Of a stretch of 64,000 nt of DNA, positions 34,066-43,684 are shown piece by piece. The notes beneath the pieces are model-generated. The model ran no database searches. It was not told the DNA's origin and was given only the letters and a program-made list of their open reading frames with translations. Source of the stretch: Cytobacillus oceanisediminis 2691 (GTDB lineage: Bacteria > Bacillota > Bacilli > Bacillales > Cytobacillaceae); contig NZ_CP015507.1 of NCBI RefSeq assembly GCF_000294775.2, positions 124,001-188,000 of the forward strand, read 5' to 3'. Every line of letters begins with the position of its first letter. The stretch's first letter is position 1. The position numbers were made by a program, and so were the translations under genes.

Positions 34066-36495
34066 TCAACGTACAGGTTTCCATTTTCGTAAAAATAATG
34101 TGTTACCAACTACTGAGACAGAGCTGAAAGCCATTGCTCCACCAGCAAGAATCGGATTTAAAAGGCCGATTGCTGCAACTGGAATCAATACAACGTTGTA
34201 TGCAAATGCCCAGAAAAGATTTTGTTTGATTTTTCTCATTGTTGTTTTGGAAAGACTGATTGTATCAACAATTCCCATCAGGTCACCGCGCATTAATGTT
34301 ATATCCGCTGCCTCCATTGCAACGTCTGTACCTGTTCCAATGGCAATTCCAACATGGGCAGCAGCTAGTGCTGGGGCATCATTAATCCCATCCCCAACCA
34401 TTGCAACTATTTTTCCTTCCTGCTTCAATTTTTCAACTTCTGCAGATTTGTCTTCAGGAAGTACCTCAGCGAGGACCCTATCGACACCAACCTGCTTGGC
34501 AATGGCTTCGGCCGTTAATTTATTATCACCAGTGATCATAATGACTTCAATTCCCATATTTTTAAGATGTTTAATCGCTTTGGCAGATGTTTCTTTAACT
34601 GTATCCGCGACAGCGATTATGCCTGCTAGGCTGTCATCAACTGCTATTAGCATAGCGGTTTTTCCTTCCCCTTCAAGCTGTTCCATGCGGCTTAAAGCAG
34701 TGCCTATCTCTATATTATTTTTGATCATTAACTTCTTATTTCCAATCAGCACCTTCTGATCTTTGATGCTTACTTGAATTCCGTGACCAGGGATGGCAGT
34801 AAAGTTTTGTGTTTCCTGAAGCTGAATGCCACTTTCTTTAGCACCATTTACAATTGCTTCCCCAAGAGGATGCTCCGATCCTTTTTCAGCTGATGCAGCT
34901 ATCTGCAGTAATTCATCTTCTTTATATTTTCCAAAAGCTATAATATCGGTGACATCTGGTTCACCTTTTGTAATCGTGCCTGTTTTATCCAAAACAACCG
35001 TAGTTACACTCTGAGATGTTTGGAGGTGTTCGGCACCTTTAATAAGAAGTCCATTTTCAGCGCCTTTTCCTGTCCCAACCATTACAGCTGTCGGAGTTGC
35101 CAATCCTAACGCACAAGGGCATGCAATAACCAGGACAGCGATCGTACTAACAAGTGCAGGTGTAAATCCTGAGATGAAATAAGTGATGGCAAAGGTTGCT
35201 AAAGCAATTAAGATTACAATTGGTACAAAAATTCCAGAAATTTTATCTGCGAGTTTTTGAATAGGGGCTTTTGAGCCCTGAGCTTCTTCGACAAGTTTAA
35301 TAATTTGTGCCAGTGCCGTGTCCTTGCCAACTTTGGTAGCTTTAAATGTAAATGAACCATGTTTGTTTACCGTTGCTCCAATGACTGTGTCACCAATCCC
35401 TTTTGTAACAGGCATGCTTTCCCCAGTTAGCATGGATTCATCAACGGTAGTGTTTCCTTCAATTATTTCCCCATCAACAGGAACCTTTTCTCCAGCACGA
35501 ACAAAAATCAGGTCACCTGTTTGAACCTCTTCCAGGGGTATATCAAGTTCTTCTCCATCCCTAATGACTCTTGCGGTTTTCGCTTGAAGTCCCATCAGCG
35601 TTTTAATAGCTTCCGATGTTTGTCCTTTAGCTCTTGTTTCAAGCAATTTCCCTAAAACAATCAAAGTCATGACGATAGCAGCAGCTTCGTAATATAAAAA
35701 TTGACCAGTTCCCAAAATTGTAACAATCAGACTGTAAAAGTAGGCTGCTGAAGTTCCCAGTACAACCAAAACAGCCATGTTGGCACTTCCGCCTCGAACT
35801 GCATTGTATGCATCACGGTAATAATGGCCGCCTACATAGAATTGCACTGGTGTAGCAAGTAGGAATTGTACCCAAGGACTCATATGAAAGAACATTCCAT
35901 TGCCATACTCCATAGCAAAATCCGATATCATTTGAACTAAAAAGAATACGGATAAAATTGCCCCTACAGTAAACTTCCTTATTTGCTTTTTATATTCTTT
36001 TTCCCTGGCATTGCGCTCATAATCTTCATCTCTCTCTCCAACTACCTTTGCATCATAGCCGACCTTTTTTATAGCGGCGATGATTTGCTCAATATTCGTG
36101 TTTCCAGGAATGAACTCGATTATTGCTTTTTCAGTAGCTAAATTGACAGTAGCACTTGTTATTCCTTCTACTTTTTTTAATCCTTTTTCTACACGGGTTG
36201 CACATGCTGCGCATGTCATTCCTATGATGTCAAGCTGGACTTTTTCCTCTTGAACACCGTAACCAGTCTTTTTTATTTTTTCAATGACATCGTTAACATT
36301 AGCTGTTTTTGAATCATACGTAACAGAAGCTTTTTCTGTAGCGAGGTTAACACTAGCTTTTTGCACACCTGGAACCTTAGCAATGTTTTTTTCAATACGG
36401 GTAGCACATGCTGCACATGTCATGCCGGTTATGCTCAATGTAACATTTTCCCCGGCAGCATCATTTTGTGTTTTGGCAATTGATTGCTCAGCCAT
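34066..36495 (-). CDS. copA: Copper-exporting P1B-type ATPase CopA
   Basis: A Cu(I)-exporting ATPase of 809 residues. Two N-terminal heavy-metal domains each carry [12 protein letters not shown] or its close variant (about residues 20-25 and 87-95), followed by the membrane site [10 protein letters not shown], phosphorylation motif [11 protein letters not shown] motif SEHPLGEA and hinge [11 protein letters not shown]. The ATG at 36495 with AAGGAGG ahead is the true start; an in-frame ATG at 36540 lacks a site. It follows csoR and copZ on the same strand after a hairpin and an additional CsoR-like site, so it may be expressed both by read-through and from its own promoter. Confidence 0.96.
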   Translation of the reverse strand: MAEQSIAKTQNDAAGENVTLSITGMTCAACATRIEKNIAKVPGVQKASVNLATEKASVTYDSKTANVNDVIEKIKKTGYGVQEEKVQLDIIGMTCAACATRVEKGLKKVEGITSATVNLATEKAIIEFIPGNTNIEQIIAAIKKVGYDAKVVGERDEDYERNAREKEYKKQIRKFTVGAILSVFFLVQMISDFAMEYGNGMFFHMSPWVQFLLATPVQFYVGGHYYRDAYNAVRGGSANMAVLVVLGTSAAYFYSLIVTILGTGQFLYYEAAAIVMTLIVLGKLLETRAKGQTSEAIKTLMGLQAKTARVIRDGEELDIPLEEVQTGDLIFVRAGEKVPVDGEIIEGNTTVDESMLTGESMPVTKGIGDTVIGATVNKHGSFTFKATKVGKDTALAQIIKLVEEAQGSKAPIQKLADKISGIFVPIVILIALATFAITYFISGFTPALVSTIAVLVIACPCALGLATPTAVMVGTGKGAENGLLIKGAEHLQTSQSVTTVVLDKTGTITKGEPDVTDIIAFGKYKEDELLQIAASAEKGSEHPLGEAIVNGAKESGIQLQETQNFTAIPGHGIQVSIKDQKVLIGNKKLMIKNNIEIGTALSRMEQLEGEGKTAMLIAVDDSLAGIIAVADTVKETSAKAIKHLKNMGIEVIMITGDNKLTAEAIAKQVGVDRVLAEVLPEDKSAEVEKLKQEGKIVAMVGDGINDAPALAAAHVGIAIGTGTDVAMEAADITLMRGDLMGIVDTISLSKTTMRKIKQNLFWAFAYNVVLIPVAAIGLLNPILAGGAMAFSSVSVVGNTLFLRKWKPVR

Positions 36496-36560
36496 ATTTA
36501 TGTTCCTCCTTTTAAAATTGATCGAGGATAAATAATTCATTATTGAAGGTCAGTGCTTAA

Positions 36561-36579
36561 TATACCTGTCATGGGTATA
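36561..36579 (-). promoter_or_regulatory. CsoR-like operator in front of copA
   Basis: TATACCTGTCATGGGTATA is an inverted repeat with the TACC/GGGTA letters typical of copper-sensor sites. It lies 66 bp before the copA start. The same CATGGGTATA string recurs at 50484. Confidence 0.6.
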
Positions 36580-36593
36580 TTAAACTTAAAAAG

Positions 36594-36620
36594 AGAGGGT
36601 GCTGCGTTTAGCACACCCCA
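36594..36620 (-). terminator. Partial terminator between copZ and copA
   Basis: On the minus strand GGGTGTGCT pairs with AGCACCC (one bulge), followed by TCTCTTTTT. It could lower copA relative to copZ. Confidence 0.5.
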
Positions 36621-36629
36621 TCATTTTAT

Positions 36630-36839
36630 TTAAACTACATCATATCCTTGATCATCAATAGTTTCCTTGATTTTGTCTAAAGAAACTTGCGTGGAATTAT
36701 ATTCGACATCAACTTTTCCACTTTCTAGGTGAACTTTAACATTGGAAACGCCCGCCAACTCGCCGACGCTACCTTCGATCGCTTTAATACAATGACCACA
36801 GGACATACCTTCTACATTCAATGTAACTTTTTCCATCAT
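36630..36839 (-). CDS. copZ: Copper chaperone CopZ
   Basis: A 69-residue heavy-metal-associated domain protein with the Cu(I) site GMSCGHC near residue 11-17 and the usual beta-alpha-beta-beta-alpha-beta pattern. It hands Cu(I) to the N-terminal domains of CopA. It starts 12 bp after csoR with AAAGGAGAG ahead, so csoR and copZ form one transcript. Length and sequence are typical of Bacillus CopZ. Confidence 0.95.
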   Translation of the reverse strand: MMEKVTLNVEGMSCGHCIKAIEGSVGELAGVSNVKVHLESGKVDVEYNSTQVSLDKIKETIDDQGYDVV

Positions 36840-36851
36840 TCATTCTCTCCT

Positions 36852-37199
36852 TTATTTTTTCATTAATTTCTGAACAGTAATGAGTACTTCATCTAAAACT
36901 TCTAAATCTCCTTCTTGAAGGCGGTCCACTACGCATCCTTTTAAATGCCCTTCCAAAAGAATCTTTGCAACGCTGTTTAACGCAGATTGTGTAGCTGAAA
37001 TTTGTGTAATGACATCGTCACAATAAGTGTCCCTTTCAATTAAACCTTTTATACCGCGGATTTGACCTTCAATTCGGTTTAATCGAACGACAAGATTATT
37101 CTTAACTTTATCAGAATGGTGACTTTTTCTCGTACTCTCGCTTGCGCAGCAGCTTACTTCTTCGGTTGGCAATTCATTTTTTTCTAATTTGGAAATCAC
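36852..37199 (-). CDS. csoR: Copper-sensing repressor CsoR
   Basis: A 115-residue all-helical repressor of the CsoR/RcnR family. The Cu(I) ligands appear as Cys in DTYCDDV and His-Cys in EGHLKGCVV. An extended N-terminus with CC and HH (residues 17-29) could add metal contacts and is longer than usual. The start is GTG behind AGGGGGGAAG. It releases its operator on Cu(I) binding and controls copZ and copA, which follow. A GC-rich operator lies directly upstream at 37231-37247. Confidence 0.94.
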   Translation of the reverse strand: MISKLEKNELPTEEVSCCASESTRKSHHSDKVKNNLVVRLNRIEGQIRGIKGLIERDTYCDDVITQISATQSALNSVAKILLEGHLKGCVVDRLQEGDLEVLDEVLITVQKLMKK

Positions 37200-37230
37200 T
37201 TAGCTTCCCCCCTTGCAAATTTAATATATC

Positions 37231-37247
37231 ATACCCCCGTACCCTAT
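37231..37247 (-). promoter_or_regulatory. CsoR operator of csoR-copZ
   Basis: ATACCCCCGTACCCTAT, on the minus strand ATAGGGTACGGGGGTAT, matches the G/C-tract, TA-flanked layout of Bacillus CsoR sites. It lies 32 bp before the csoR start. Confidence 0.7.
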
Positions 37248-37326
37248 GTAAAGAGAAAGGTATGAAATATTTTGTTATAATTGGTAATTTTTTTATAAAG
37301 AAAAATTTAAAGGGTAGATTATTTTT

Positions 37327-37956
37327 TCATTTATTCATTTCCTCTAATATTGCCTCATGCCCGAGCCTGTTTACAAATTTATGGAACGTCTCTCTTTTCT
37401 TGGCCTGTTGCTGGTAAAATTCAATGATCTTTTCTACAGATGAATATAAATCTTCAGGTTCAAGATTAGTCATTAATAGGGACCCGGTTTCTGCATCTTT
37501 CCCTTTCGATTTTCCTCCAATATATAAATCATAATGATTTTTCACCTTCATTATACCTATGTCATTGATTAGTGGTTCACCGCAGCCGACAGGACAGCCA
37601 GTATAAGCTGGCTTTAATGTGAAAGGGACAGGAATTCCTGCTATACGCTCATTCAATTCTTTTGCTACAGGCATTCCTTCTTCTTCTTCCCCTTTACAAA
37701 AATTGCATGTCCGTAAGCTTTTAACAAATTTCCCCACTGGATAACATCGAAGCCCTACCTGTTCAAACTCTGATATAATTTCATCTTTCTTGTCATCAAA
37801 TATATCGATGTAGAGCTGCTGAAATGTAGTCAGTTCAAGCTCATCCTGATCATCCATATATTTTGCAATTACAAGTAGTTGCTTGGCAGTTAGTTTTGCC
37901 CCAAAATGTATACCTCCGTTTACAGCTATCTTTACTTTCTTTCTTTGCGTATCCAT
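37327..37956 (-). CDS. Nitrite/sulfite reductase-like siroheme-type protein
   Basis: A 209-residue protein resembling one half of the siroheme-dependent nitrite/sulfite reductases: a ferredoxin-like half-domain (IAVNGGIHFGAKLTAKQL), then four cysteines as CNFC (84, 87) and CPVGC (121, 125) that could hold a [4Fe-4S] cluster. Canonical enzymes have Cx5C and Cx3C and a second ferredoxin-like half, so this one is shortened and atypical. It is the last gene of the operon with the ABC importer and the PIG-L-like protein, 14 bp after an ATPase gene. It may act on the imported compound; function is unknown. Confidence 0.75.
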   Translation of the reverse strand: MDTQRKKVKIAVNGGIHFGAKLTAKQLLVIAKYMDDQDELELTTFQQLYIDIFDDKKDEIISEFEQVGLRCYPVGKFVKSLRTCNFCKGEEEEGMPVAKELNERIAGIPVPFTLKPAYTGCPVGCGEPLINDIGIMKVKNHYDLYIGGKSKGKDAETGSLLMTNLEPEDLYSSVEKIIEFYQQQAKKRETFHKFVNRLGHEAILEEMNK

Positions 37957-37970
37957 ATGTTTCCCCTTTT

Positions 37971-38975
37971 TTATGAAGTCTTTTCTAATAATTCAATATG
38001 ACAATGGCAAGAAACTGAATGTCCTCTGTCTACATCCTCTAACTCTGGCACTTGCGTATGACAAACTGCTTCTTTATGAGGACATCTTGCAACAAAAGGG
38101 CAGCCTTTTTCTTCTTTTGTGGAATCCACTTCCCCATCCAGAATCAGTTTTTCTCTATTTTTAATAAAATGGTTTAAATCTTTTACTACAGCCACAAGTG
38201 CTTTTGTGTACGGATGGGAAGGATGCTGAATAATTTTTTTCGTAGGTCCTATTTCTACGATTTTTCCTTGGTACATGACAGCAATTCGGTCACACATATA
38301 ACTCGCAGTAGATAAATCATGGGTAATAAACATCATCGTAAGGCCCATTTTCTTTCTTAAATCCAGCAGCAAGTTCAGTATTCCGGCTCTAACAGAAACA
38401 TCAAGCATGGATGTTGGTTCATCTGCAGCAATAAAAGAAGGTTTTAAAATAATTGCTCTTGCAATGGCAATTCTCTGTCTTTGCCCGCCGCTTAATTGAT
38501 GTGGGAAACGATGGATAAAGTCCTGGGCTGGTCGTAGCTCAATAGCTTCTATGGCCTCAATCACCTTTTGATACTTTTCTTCGTAAGTCAAACCCTTTTC
38601 ATGAGCATTAATCGGTTCCATTAATATGTCAAGAATTTTCATACCGGGGTTTAACGTATCGTAAGGGTCTTGAAAAATCATCTGCATTTTTTTTCTAATT
38701 TTATTTGTCTCTGATTCTTTTAGATTACAAAGATTAACTCCTTCAAAAGTTATTTCTCCTTTGGTTTCTTTCATAAGGCGCATAACCATTCTGGCAGTTG
38801 ACGTTTTGCCGCAACCGCTTTCACCAATGATTCCCAATATCTCACCTTTGTTTACTTCAAAATTGATATTGTTAACTGCATATACCTCGGTTTTTTTTCT
38901 TTTTAAAAAAGTTCCCGATTTTTTTATAAAGGTTTTTTTCAAATTGCTCACTTTTAAAAGGGTGCTTTTATCCAT
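37971..38975 (-). CDS. ABC transporter ATPase, oligopeptide/nickel type (DppF/OppF-like)
   Basis: A 334-residue cytosolic ATPase with Walker A GESGCGKTSTARMV, signature LSGGQRQRIAIARAI and Walker B FIAADEPTSMLD. The C-terminal oligopeptide-transporter extension has the Cys pattern GCPFVARCPHKEAVC, often an iron-sulfur or zinc site. It overlaps the previous ATPase gene by 8 bp, so the pair is translationally coupled and forms the two-ATPase motor of the importer. ATG follows GAGGAAGG. The transported substrate cannot be read from the ATPase. Confidence 0.93.
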   Translation of the reverse strand: MDKSTLLKVSNLKKTFIKKSGTFLKRKKTEVYAVNNINFEVNKGEILGIIGESGCGKTSTARMVMRLMKETKGEITFEGVNLCNLKESETNKIRKKMQMIFQDPYDTLNPGMKILDILMEPINAHEKGLTYEEKYQKVIEAIEAIELRPAQDFIHRFPHQLSGGQRQRIAIARAIILKPSFIAADEPTSMLDVSVRAGILNLLLDLRKKMGLTMMFITHDLSTASYMCDRIAVMYQGKIVEIGPTKKIIQHPSHPYTKALVAVVKDLNHFIKNREKLILDGEVDSTKEEKGCPFVARCPHKEAVCHTQVPELEDVDRGHSVSCHCHIELLEKTS

Positions 38976-39939
38976 GGTTTCCTTCCTCCTCTAAAAAGCA
39001 GGCTGTGTAATGTCCGTTCTTGATTTCTCTAAATTCCGGAGTTTCTTGCCGGCATTTGTCAAAAGCATGGGGGCACCTGGTATGAAAACGGCAGGAATCA
39101 GGGAAATTCACCAAATTTGGTACGCTTCCCGGTATAGATACGACTTCCTTTTCCGGATTGCCTAAATCAGGCGAAGCGTTTAAAAGTGCTTGCGAGTATG
39201 GATGTCTGGCGTTTTTCAATAGGTCTTCCGTGGATGCCCATTCTACGATATTGCCTGCATACATAATGGCTATTTTATCGCATATAGCTGTTACCATCGG
39301 CAAATCATGAGAGATCAGGATGACGGATAAGTCCATTTTCTTTTGAAGGCTTTTGATTAAGGCAATTACCTGAGCTTGAGTTAAAACATCCAATCCTGTT
39401 GTGGATTCATCAGATATAACCAATTTTGGATTACAGGCCAATGCCATAGCAATGGCGACTCTCTGTTTCATTCCTCCGCTGAATTCATGCGGATAGCTCT
39501 TCCACCTCTCCCCATCAATACCGACCAACTCGAGAAGGGTCTTAGTGCGCTGAAGTGCTTCCCGTTTGCTTACATTCTCGTGCAGTAAAATGGATTCCAT
39601 TATTTGATCTCCTATAGTAAATATAGGATTTAACGCGTTCATTGCACTTTGGGGAATAACAGAAATCTCTTTCCATCTCAAGGATGAAAGTACTTTTTCA
39701 GAAGCCTTTATGAGATCTTTTCCATTTAAAAGGACACGACCTGACACCACTTTTCCGGGATACTCTATTAACCTTAAAATGGATTGAGCAACTGTTGTTT
39801 TTCCACATCCGGACTCACCTATTAAACCTAGCATTTCCCCTTTATTGAGTGAAAAAGAAACATTCTCTACAGCCTTGGCTATCCCTTTATCCGTTTTAAA
39901 GTAAGTAGAAAGGTTTTCAACTGACAACACGGTGTTCAT
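38968..39939 (-). CDS. ABC transporter ATPase, oligopeptide/nickel type (DppD/OppD-like)
   Basis: A 323-residue ATPase with Walker A GESGCGKTTVAQSI, signature FSGGMKQRVAIAMAL and Walker B LVISDESTTGLD. Note Ser in DES, where most family members have DEP. A C-terminal CRFHTRCPHAFDKC Cys cluster is present. AAAGGAGCG precedes the ATG. It sits between the second permease and the second ATPase, with gaps of 3 bp and an 8-bp overlap, a tight operon typical of dipeptide/nickel importers. Confidence 0.93.
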   Translation of the reverse strand: MNTVLSVENLSTYFKTDKGIAKAVENVSFSLNKGEMLGLIGESGCGKTTVAQSILRLIEYPGKVVSGRVLLNGKDLIKASEKVLSSLRWKEISVIPQSAMNALNPIFTIGDQIMESILLHENVSKREALQRTKTLLELVGIDGERWKSYPHEFSGGMKQRVAIAMALACNPKLVISDESTTGLDVLTQAQVIALIKSLQKKMDLSVILISHDLPMVTAICDKIAIMYAGNIVEWASTEDLLKNARHPYSQALLNASPDLGNPEKEVVSIPGSVPNLVNFPDSCRFHTRCPHAFDKCRQETPEFREIKNGHYTACFLEEEGNHG

Positions 39940-39942
39940 AAA

Positions 39943-40800
39943 TTAACGCTCCTTTCTTAATCGGGGATTCAGGATCTCTTCAAGTGAGTATCCTGTAAAG
40001 GCGAACCCTATAACCAATGTTGTGATTAATAATCCTGGAGGCAGAACCCACCAAATCCACGCATCAGTTAAAAAAGCTCCTCTGGCCTGAGCATAATATA
40101 AAATGGTCCCCCAGCTCTTTGTAAATGGATCTCCTAGCCCCAAGAAGCTTAAAGATGCTTCGATTAAAATTGAATGGCTTGCGGCTAAAACAAATTGGGA
40201 GAGTGCTATTGGAATAACCCCCGGCAGAATATGTCGGGCTAAGATGACTTTAATGTTTGTTCCGATTGACTTTGCAGCCTCTACATACCCTTTTGTTTTT
40301 AAAGTTAGAACCTGAGATCTTATTACCCTTGCTGGGCTAGCCCAGGAAATTAGGCTAATAACCAGTACAATGTTCCAAAAACTAGGACCAATAAAAGCAG
40401 CCAGTAATATCATTAAAGGAAGAAAAGGAATAACAAGTACTAAGTCTACCAATCTCATTAAAAATGCATCTACTTTGCCGCCATAGTACCCTGAAACGAT
40501 ACCGACTAGGCAGCCAAGAAGAATGGAAATAAAAGCTGCAATGACACCAATTAATAATGAAATCCTCGTGCCATATAGAAGTTCGCTTAAGATATCTTGT
40601 CCGACATCATTCGTTCCTAGCAAAAATTGGCCATTAGGCTTCGTAAAAGGAGCTCCAACTCGATCTGTCGGGTCAAATGGAGCAAGGATTGGGGCTAAAA
40701 TCGCAATTAGCAAAAAAATCACTAAAAGGATTAAGCCAAACAAGCCAATATTATTAGATGTGAGCACTTGCCAATATTTCTTCCATCTTGAATTAACCAT
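39943..40800 (-). CDS. ABC transporter permease (DppC-like)
   Basis: A 285-residue membrane permease with about six helices, an N-terminal OppC-type leader (SNNIGLFGLILLVIFLLIAILAP) and the coupling-helix motif EAAKSIGTNIKVILARHILP. The ATG at 40800 with AGGTGG ahead is preferred over an in-frame ATG at 40824; it overlaps the end of the first permease gene by 8 bp. It pairs with that permease to form the import channel. Confidence 0.92.
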   Translation of the reverse strand: MVNSRWKKYWQVLTSNNIGLFGLILLVIFLLIAILAPILAPFDPTDRVGAPFTKPNGQFLLGTNDVGQDILSELLYGTRISLLIGVIAAFISILLGCLVGIVSGYYGGKVDAFLMRLVDLVLVIPFLPLMILLAAFIGPSFWNIVLVISLISWASPARVIRSQVLTLKTKGYVEAAKSIGTNIKVILARHILPGVIPIALSQFVLAASHSILIEASLSFLGLGDPFTKSWGTILYYAQARGAFLTDAWIWWVLPPGLLITTLVIGFAFTGYSLEEILNPRLRKER

Positions 40801-41770
40801 TGCGGCTTCCCACCTTTGGATCAAGTAAAGGATAAATTAAATCTGCTAGAAAGTTAGCAATGACTACACTGAAAGTAATAATCAGGAATGTAGCTTGGAT
40901 AAGCGGGTAATCTCTGCTTAATACCGATTCAAACATAAGACGGCCTACACCCGGATATGCAAAGACGGTTTCGATAACAGTCGCACCGCCCAGGGTAAAT
41001 CCTAAGCTAAGCATAAATACAGTAGCCACAGGAAGTAATGCATTTCTCATGGCATGTTTATACTTGATTACCTTTTCTTTTACTCCTTTTGCTTTGGCCA
41101 TCATAATATAGTCTTCTCCGAGGACGTTCAGCATTGAATACCGCATGATCATAAAAGTGCTAGTAACAGAAATTAGGATAAGGGTGGCTAATGGGAGAAT
41201 CAGATGCTTACCGATATCAATAAACCGGTCCATTCCCGTATAATTTGACCAAGCGCTTTCTGCTCCAAAAACGGGCAGCCATCCTAATTGAGCGGAAAAA
41301 ATAGATACAAGTATCATGCCAACCCAAAAAGATGGCATGGCACTTAAAAACATAAAGACTGTTAGAAGGTTAGCATCTGTGTTGGTGCCCCTGCGCCATG
41401 CGGAAATTGCTCCAAACATGACTCCGATAACGGTTGAGAGTACCAATCCTAGACCTGTAAGTAGCATTGTCCATGGGAGCCTCTCCATCAAAAGTTCTGA
41501 GATAGGCCGTTTTTGCTGATAGGAATATCCAAAGTCACCAGTGAAAATATTCTTTATATAAGTTCCATATTGTTCGAGGATTGAATCATTAAGGCCATAC
41601 TTGTCTAAAATAGCGTCTTTTTCAGCACTGGACATAAAGCCTACATCTTCGCCTGCTAAAAAAACCAATGGATTTCCAGGCATAAGACGGGGTAATAGAA
41701 AATTTAGCGTCAACATTAGGAAAATGACAATGAAATATTGTAAAAGTTTTCCTGTAATAAATTTACCCAA
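40793..41770 (-). CDS. ABC transporter permease (DppB-like)
   Basis: A 325-residue permease with about six helices, opening YFIVIFLMLTLNFLLPRLMPGNP and the coupling motif MMAKAKGVKEKVIKYKHAMRNALLP typical of DppB/NikB/OppB. TTG 41770 is chosen because GGAGGTG lies six bases ahead; a longer frame starts at 41785. A hairpin between this gene and the binding-protein gene probably reduces its expression relative to the binding protein. Confidence 0.92.
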   Translation of the reverse strand: MGKFITGKLLQYFIVIFLMLTLNFLLPRLMPGNPLVFLAGEDVGFMSSAEKDAILDKYGLNDSILEQYGTYIKNIFTGDFGYSYQQKRPISELLMERLPWTMLLTGLGLVLSTVIGVMFGAISAWRRGTNTDANLLTVFMFLSAMPSFWVGMILVSIFSAQLGWLPVFGAESAWSNYTGMDRFIDIGKHLILPLATLILISVTSTFMIMRYSMLNVLGEDYIMMAKAKGVKEKVIKYKHAMRNALLPVATVFMLSLGFTLGGATVIETVFAYPGVGRLMFESVLSRDYPLIQATFLIITFSVVIANFLADLIYPLLDPKVGSRNG

Positions 41771-41809
41771 CACTTTCACCTCCAAATATGTAAATAATAT
41801 TTTTAAAAA

Positions 41810-41845
41810 GAGTTCCCGTAAAAGAAATTGCTTTTACGGGAAGTT
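41810..41845 (-). terminator. Attenuating hairpin between binding protein and permease genes
   Basis: CCCGTAAAAG pairs with CTTTTACGGG around a 6-base loop, with a CTTTTT tract shortly after on the minus strand. Such hairpins let binding proteins be made in excess over the membrane parts. Confidence 0.8.
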
Positions 41846-41852
41846 ATTTCAA

Positions 41853-43649
41853 TTAAAAATCAAAATCATCATTGCCTTTATTTTTTTTCTTTCTTCTTAA
41901 TAGAATAAATCCAATGACAGCCACAAGAAGTATTAATCCAAATACGATTAATGAAGTGTTATTCCCATCATTATCTGTACTCATATTTGCTGTTTTGCTA
42001 TCTGTTGAAACAGGTGTATCGCTACTAGCTTTCTCATTATCAGGCAAATCTGATTTTTCAGTCGAAACAAAGGATAGTTTGTTGATAATGCCCTTGCCCA
42101 CCTGGAAGACATACTGATCATATTTTTCAGGATTAAACGCACCAACAATCTCTTGGTAATAAAGAGGTATAATAGGAGCATCCTCCGCTACAAAAGCTTG
42201 TATTTCCTTAATTAAACTTAGACGTTCATTTTCATCGTATGTCTGTTTAAGTTTTTCCCCCAATTGGTCAAACTCAGGGTTCTTGTACCCCCCAATATTG
42301 ACAGACCCAATAGCTGGATCGGAATGAAATAGATCATTCATTCGATCTGGAAATAGCTGCATGGTGTTGGACCAGCTCCAGACACCAAGGTCGTAATCTC
42401 TGCCTTTGCTGACATCAAAATCAGGCCACATTAATGAGTCTACTGTAGTTGAATCCATTGCTTTTACAGCATTTTTGATTCCTACTTCATTTAATGCTTC
42501 AGATATTAATTCAGCTGTTCTGATTCTAATTGGGTTACCTGAATAAACCAAAGTCGTTAAGTCAATTTTTTTCCCTTCTTGGTCTTCTCTAAATCCATCA
42601 CCGTCTTTATCAATAAAACCAGCTTCCTCTAGAATTTGTTTGGCTTTTTCCTTATCAAAAACTGGCTTTAATTCAGAATTAAAATAGGAAGAGGACGGAT
42701 GAATAAATCCAGGGCTCCCTACTTCTGCGTAGCCAAGAAGCACTGTTTTTACCAAATTTTCTTTATCAATGGCAAAATCAATAGCTTGACGAAATGCGGT
42801 TTCCGTCATAGGGTATTTCTCTGCATTAATTTGAAACAGGCTTGTACTGTATCCTGGCCCCCTTACAACTTTCAAAGCAGGGTTGGAACTAAATTGTTCT
42901 ACAAGTTCAGGAGATATACTTGACGAAATTACATCCAGCTCGCCTGCCTGAAGGGCATTATACATTGCAGTTGTATCTTCAATGATCGGGAATATTAATT
43001 CATTTATTGGCGGAGCACCTTTGAAATAATCTTCGTTTGATTTCATTTTGTAGTACTGGCCAGATTTGTGTTCTTCCAGTATATAAGGCCCACTTCCAAG
43101 TGCATTAGTTTCATCATCAGGAGTACTTACTTCAGACCAGATATGTTGTGGTAGAATTGGCAAATCTGCAAGAGGCTGAATCATGAAATTGGGGTCAGCC
43201 TGCGATAAATTTAATGTTATACCAGTTTCACCGCTTACCTCTATGGACTTTATTGTTTTTAATGGATTCGTAAATCTGGATTTCGGATATTTGATGAAAT
43301 ATTCCATTGTGAATTTAACATCATCTGCAGTAAGAGGTTTACCATCGTGCCACTTTACGTTATCATGCAGAGTCAGCTCATAGGTTAGACCATCTTTGCT
43401 AACTTTAAAATCCTTTACCAACCAAGGTTCCGGCTTATTATTTTCATCTAAATTAAACAGTGTATCGTACAATAAATTGACCAAATCTAACCCTGGATAC
43501 CCTGTAACATACGTATAAGGGTTTAATCCATTCTCATCTTTTGAAATGCCGACTTTTAACGATTGCACTTTCTCTTCGGCTAGAACAAGGTTGAAACTTG
43601 ATAGAAGTAACAATATTATTATTCCAACACTAAAAAATGATCTTTTCAT
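41853..43649 (-). CDS. ABC substrate-binding protein (SBP_bac_5) with C-terminal membrane anchor
   Basis: A 598-residue extracytoplasmic binding protein of the oligopeptide/nickel family: signal peptide ending LVLAEE, then a family-5 body (SLKVGISKDENGLNPYTYVTG, LTADDVKFTMEYFIK, FRQAIDFAIDKENLV). It has no lipobox cysteine. Instead a Ser/Thr/Asp-rich linker (about 530-565) leads to a C-terminal membrane helix (SLIVFGLILLVAVIGFILL) and a basic stop-transfer end RRKKKNKG. Most Firmicute binding proteins are lipid-anchored, so this is unusual. ATG 43649 has GGGGGAG ahead. It is the second gene of the operon; the ligand is unknown. Confidence 0.9.
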   Translation of the reverse strand: MKRSFFSVGIIILLLLSSFNLVLAEEKVQSLKVGISKDENGLNPYTYVTGYPGLDLVNLLYDTLFNLDENNKPEPWLVKDFKVSKDGLTYELTLHDNVKWHDGKPLTADDVKFTMEYFIKYPKSRFTNPLKTIKSIEVSGETGITLNLSQADPNFMIQPLADLPILPQHIWSEVSTPDDETNALGSGPYILEEHKSGQYYKMKSNEDYFKGAPPINELIFPIIEDTTAMYNALQAGELDVISSSISPELVEQFSSNPALKVVRGPGYSTSLFQINAEKYPMTETAFRQAIDFAIDKENLVKTVLLGYAEVGSPGFIHPSSSYFNSELKPVFDKEKAKQILEEAGFIDKDGDGFREDQEGKKIDLTTLVYSGNPIRIRTAELISEALNEVGIKNAVKAMDSTTVDSLMWPDFDVSKGRDYDLGVWSWSNTMQLFPDRMNDLFHSDPAIGSVNIGGYKNPEFDQLGEKLKQTYDENERLSLIKEIQAFVAEDAPIIPLYYQEIVGAFNPEKYDQYVFQVGKGIINKLSFVSTEKSDLPDNEKASSDTPVSTDSKTANMSTDNDGNNTSLIVFGLILLVAVIGFILLRRKKKNKGNDDFDF

Positions 43650-43684
43650 TTTCACTCCCCCTATTTAGTAGTGATCTAGATTAT

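Noticed and set aside
34100..34759. Long plus-strand frame opposite copA
   Set aside because: It is antisense to the conserved P-type ATPase, with Ala/Ile/Pro-rich noise and no ribosome binding site.
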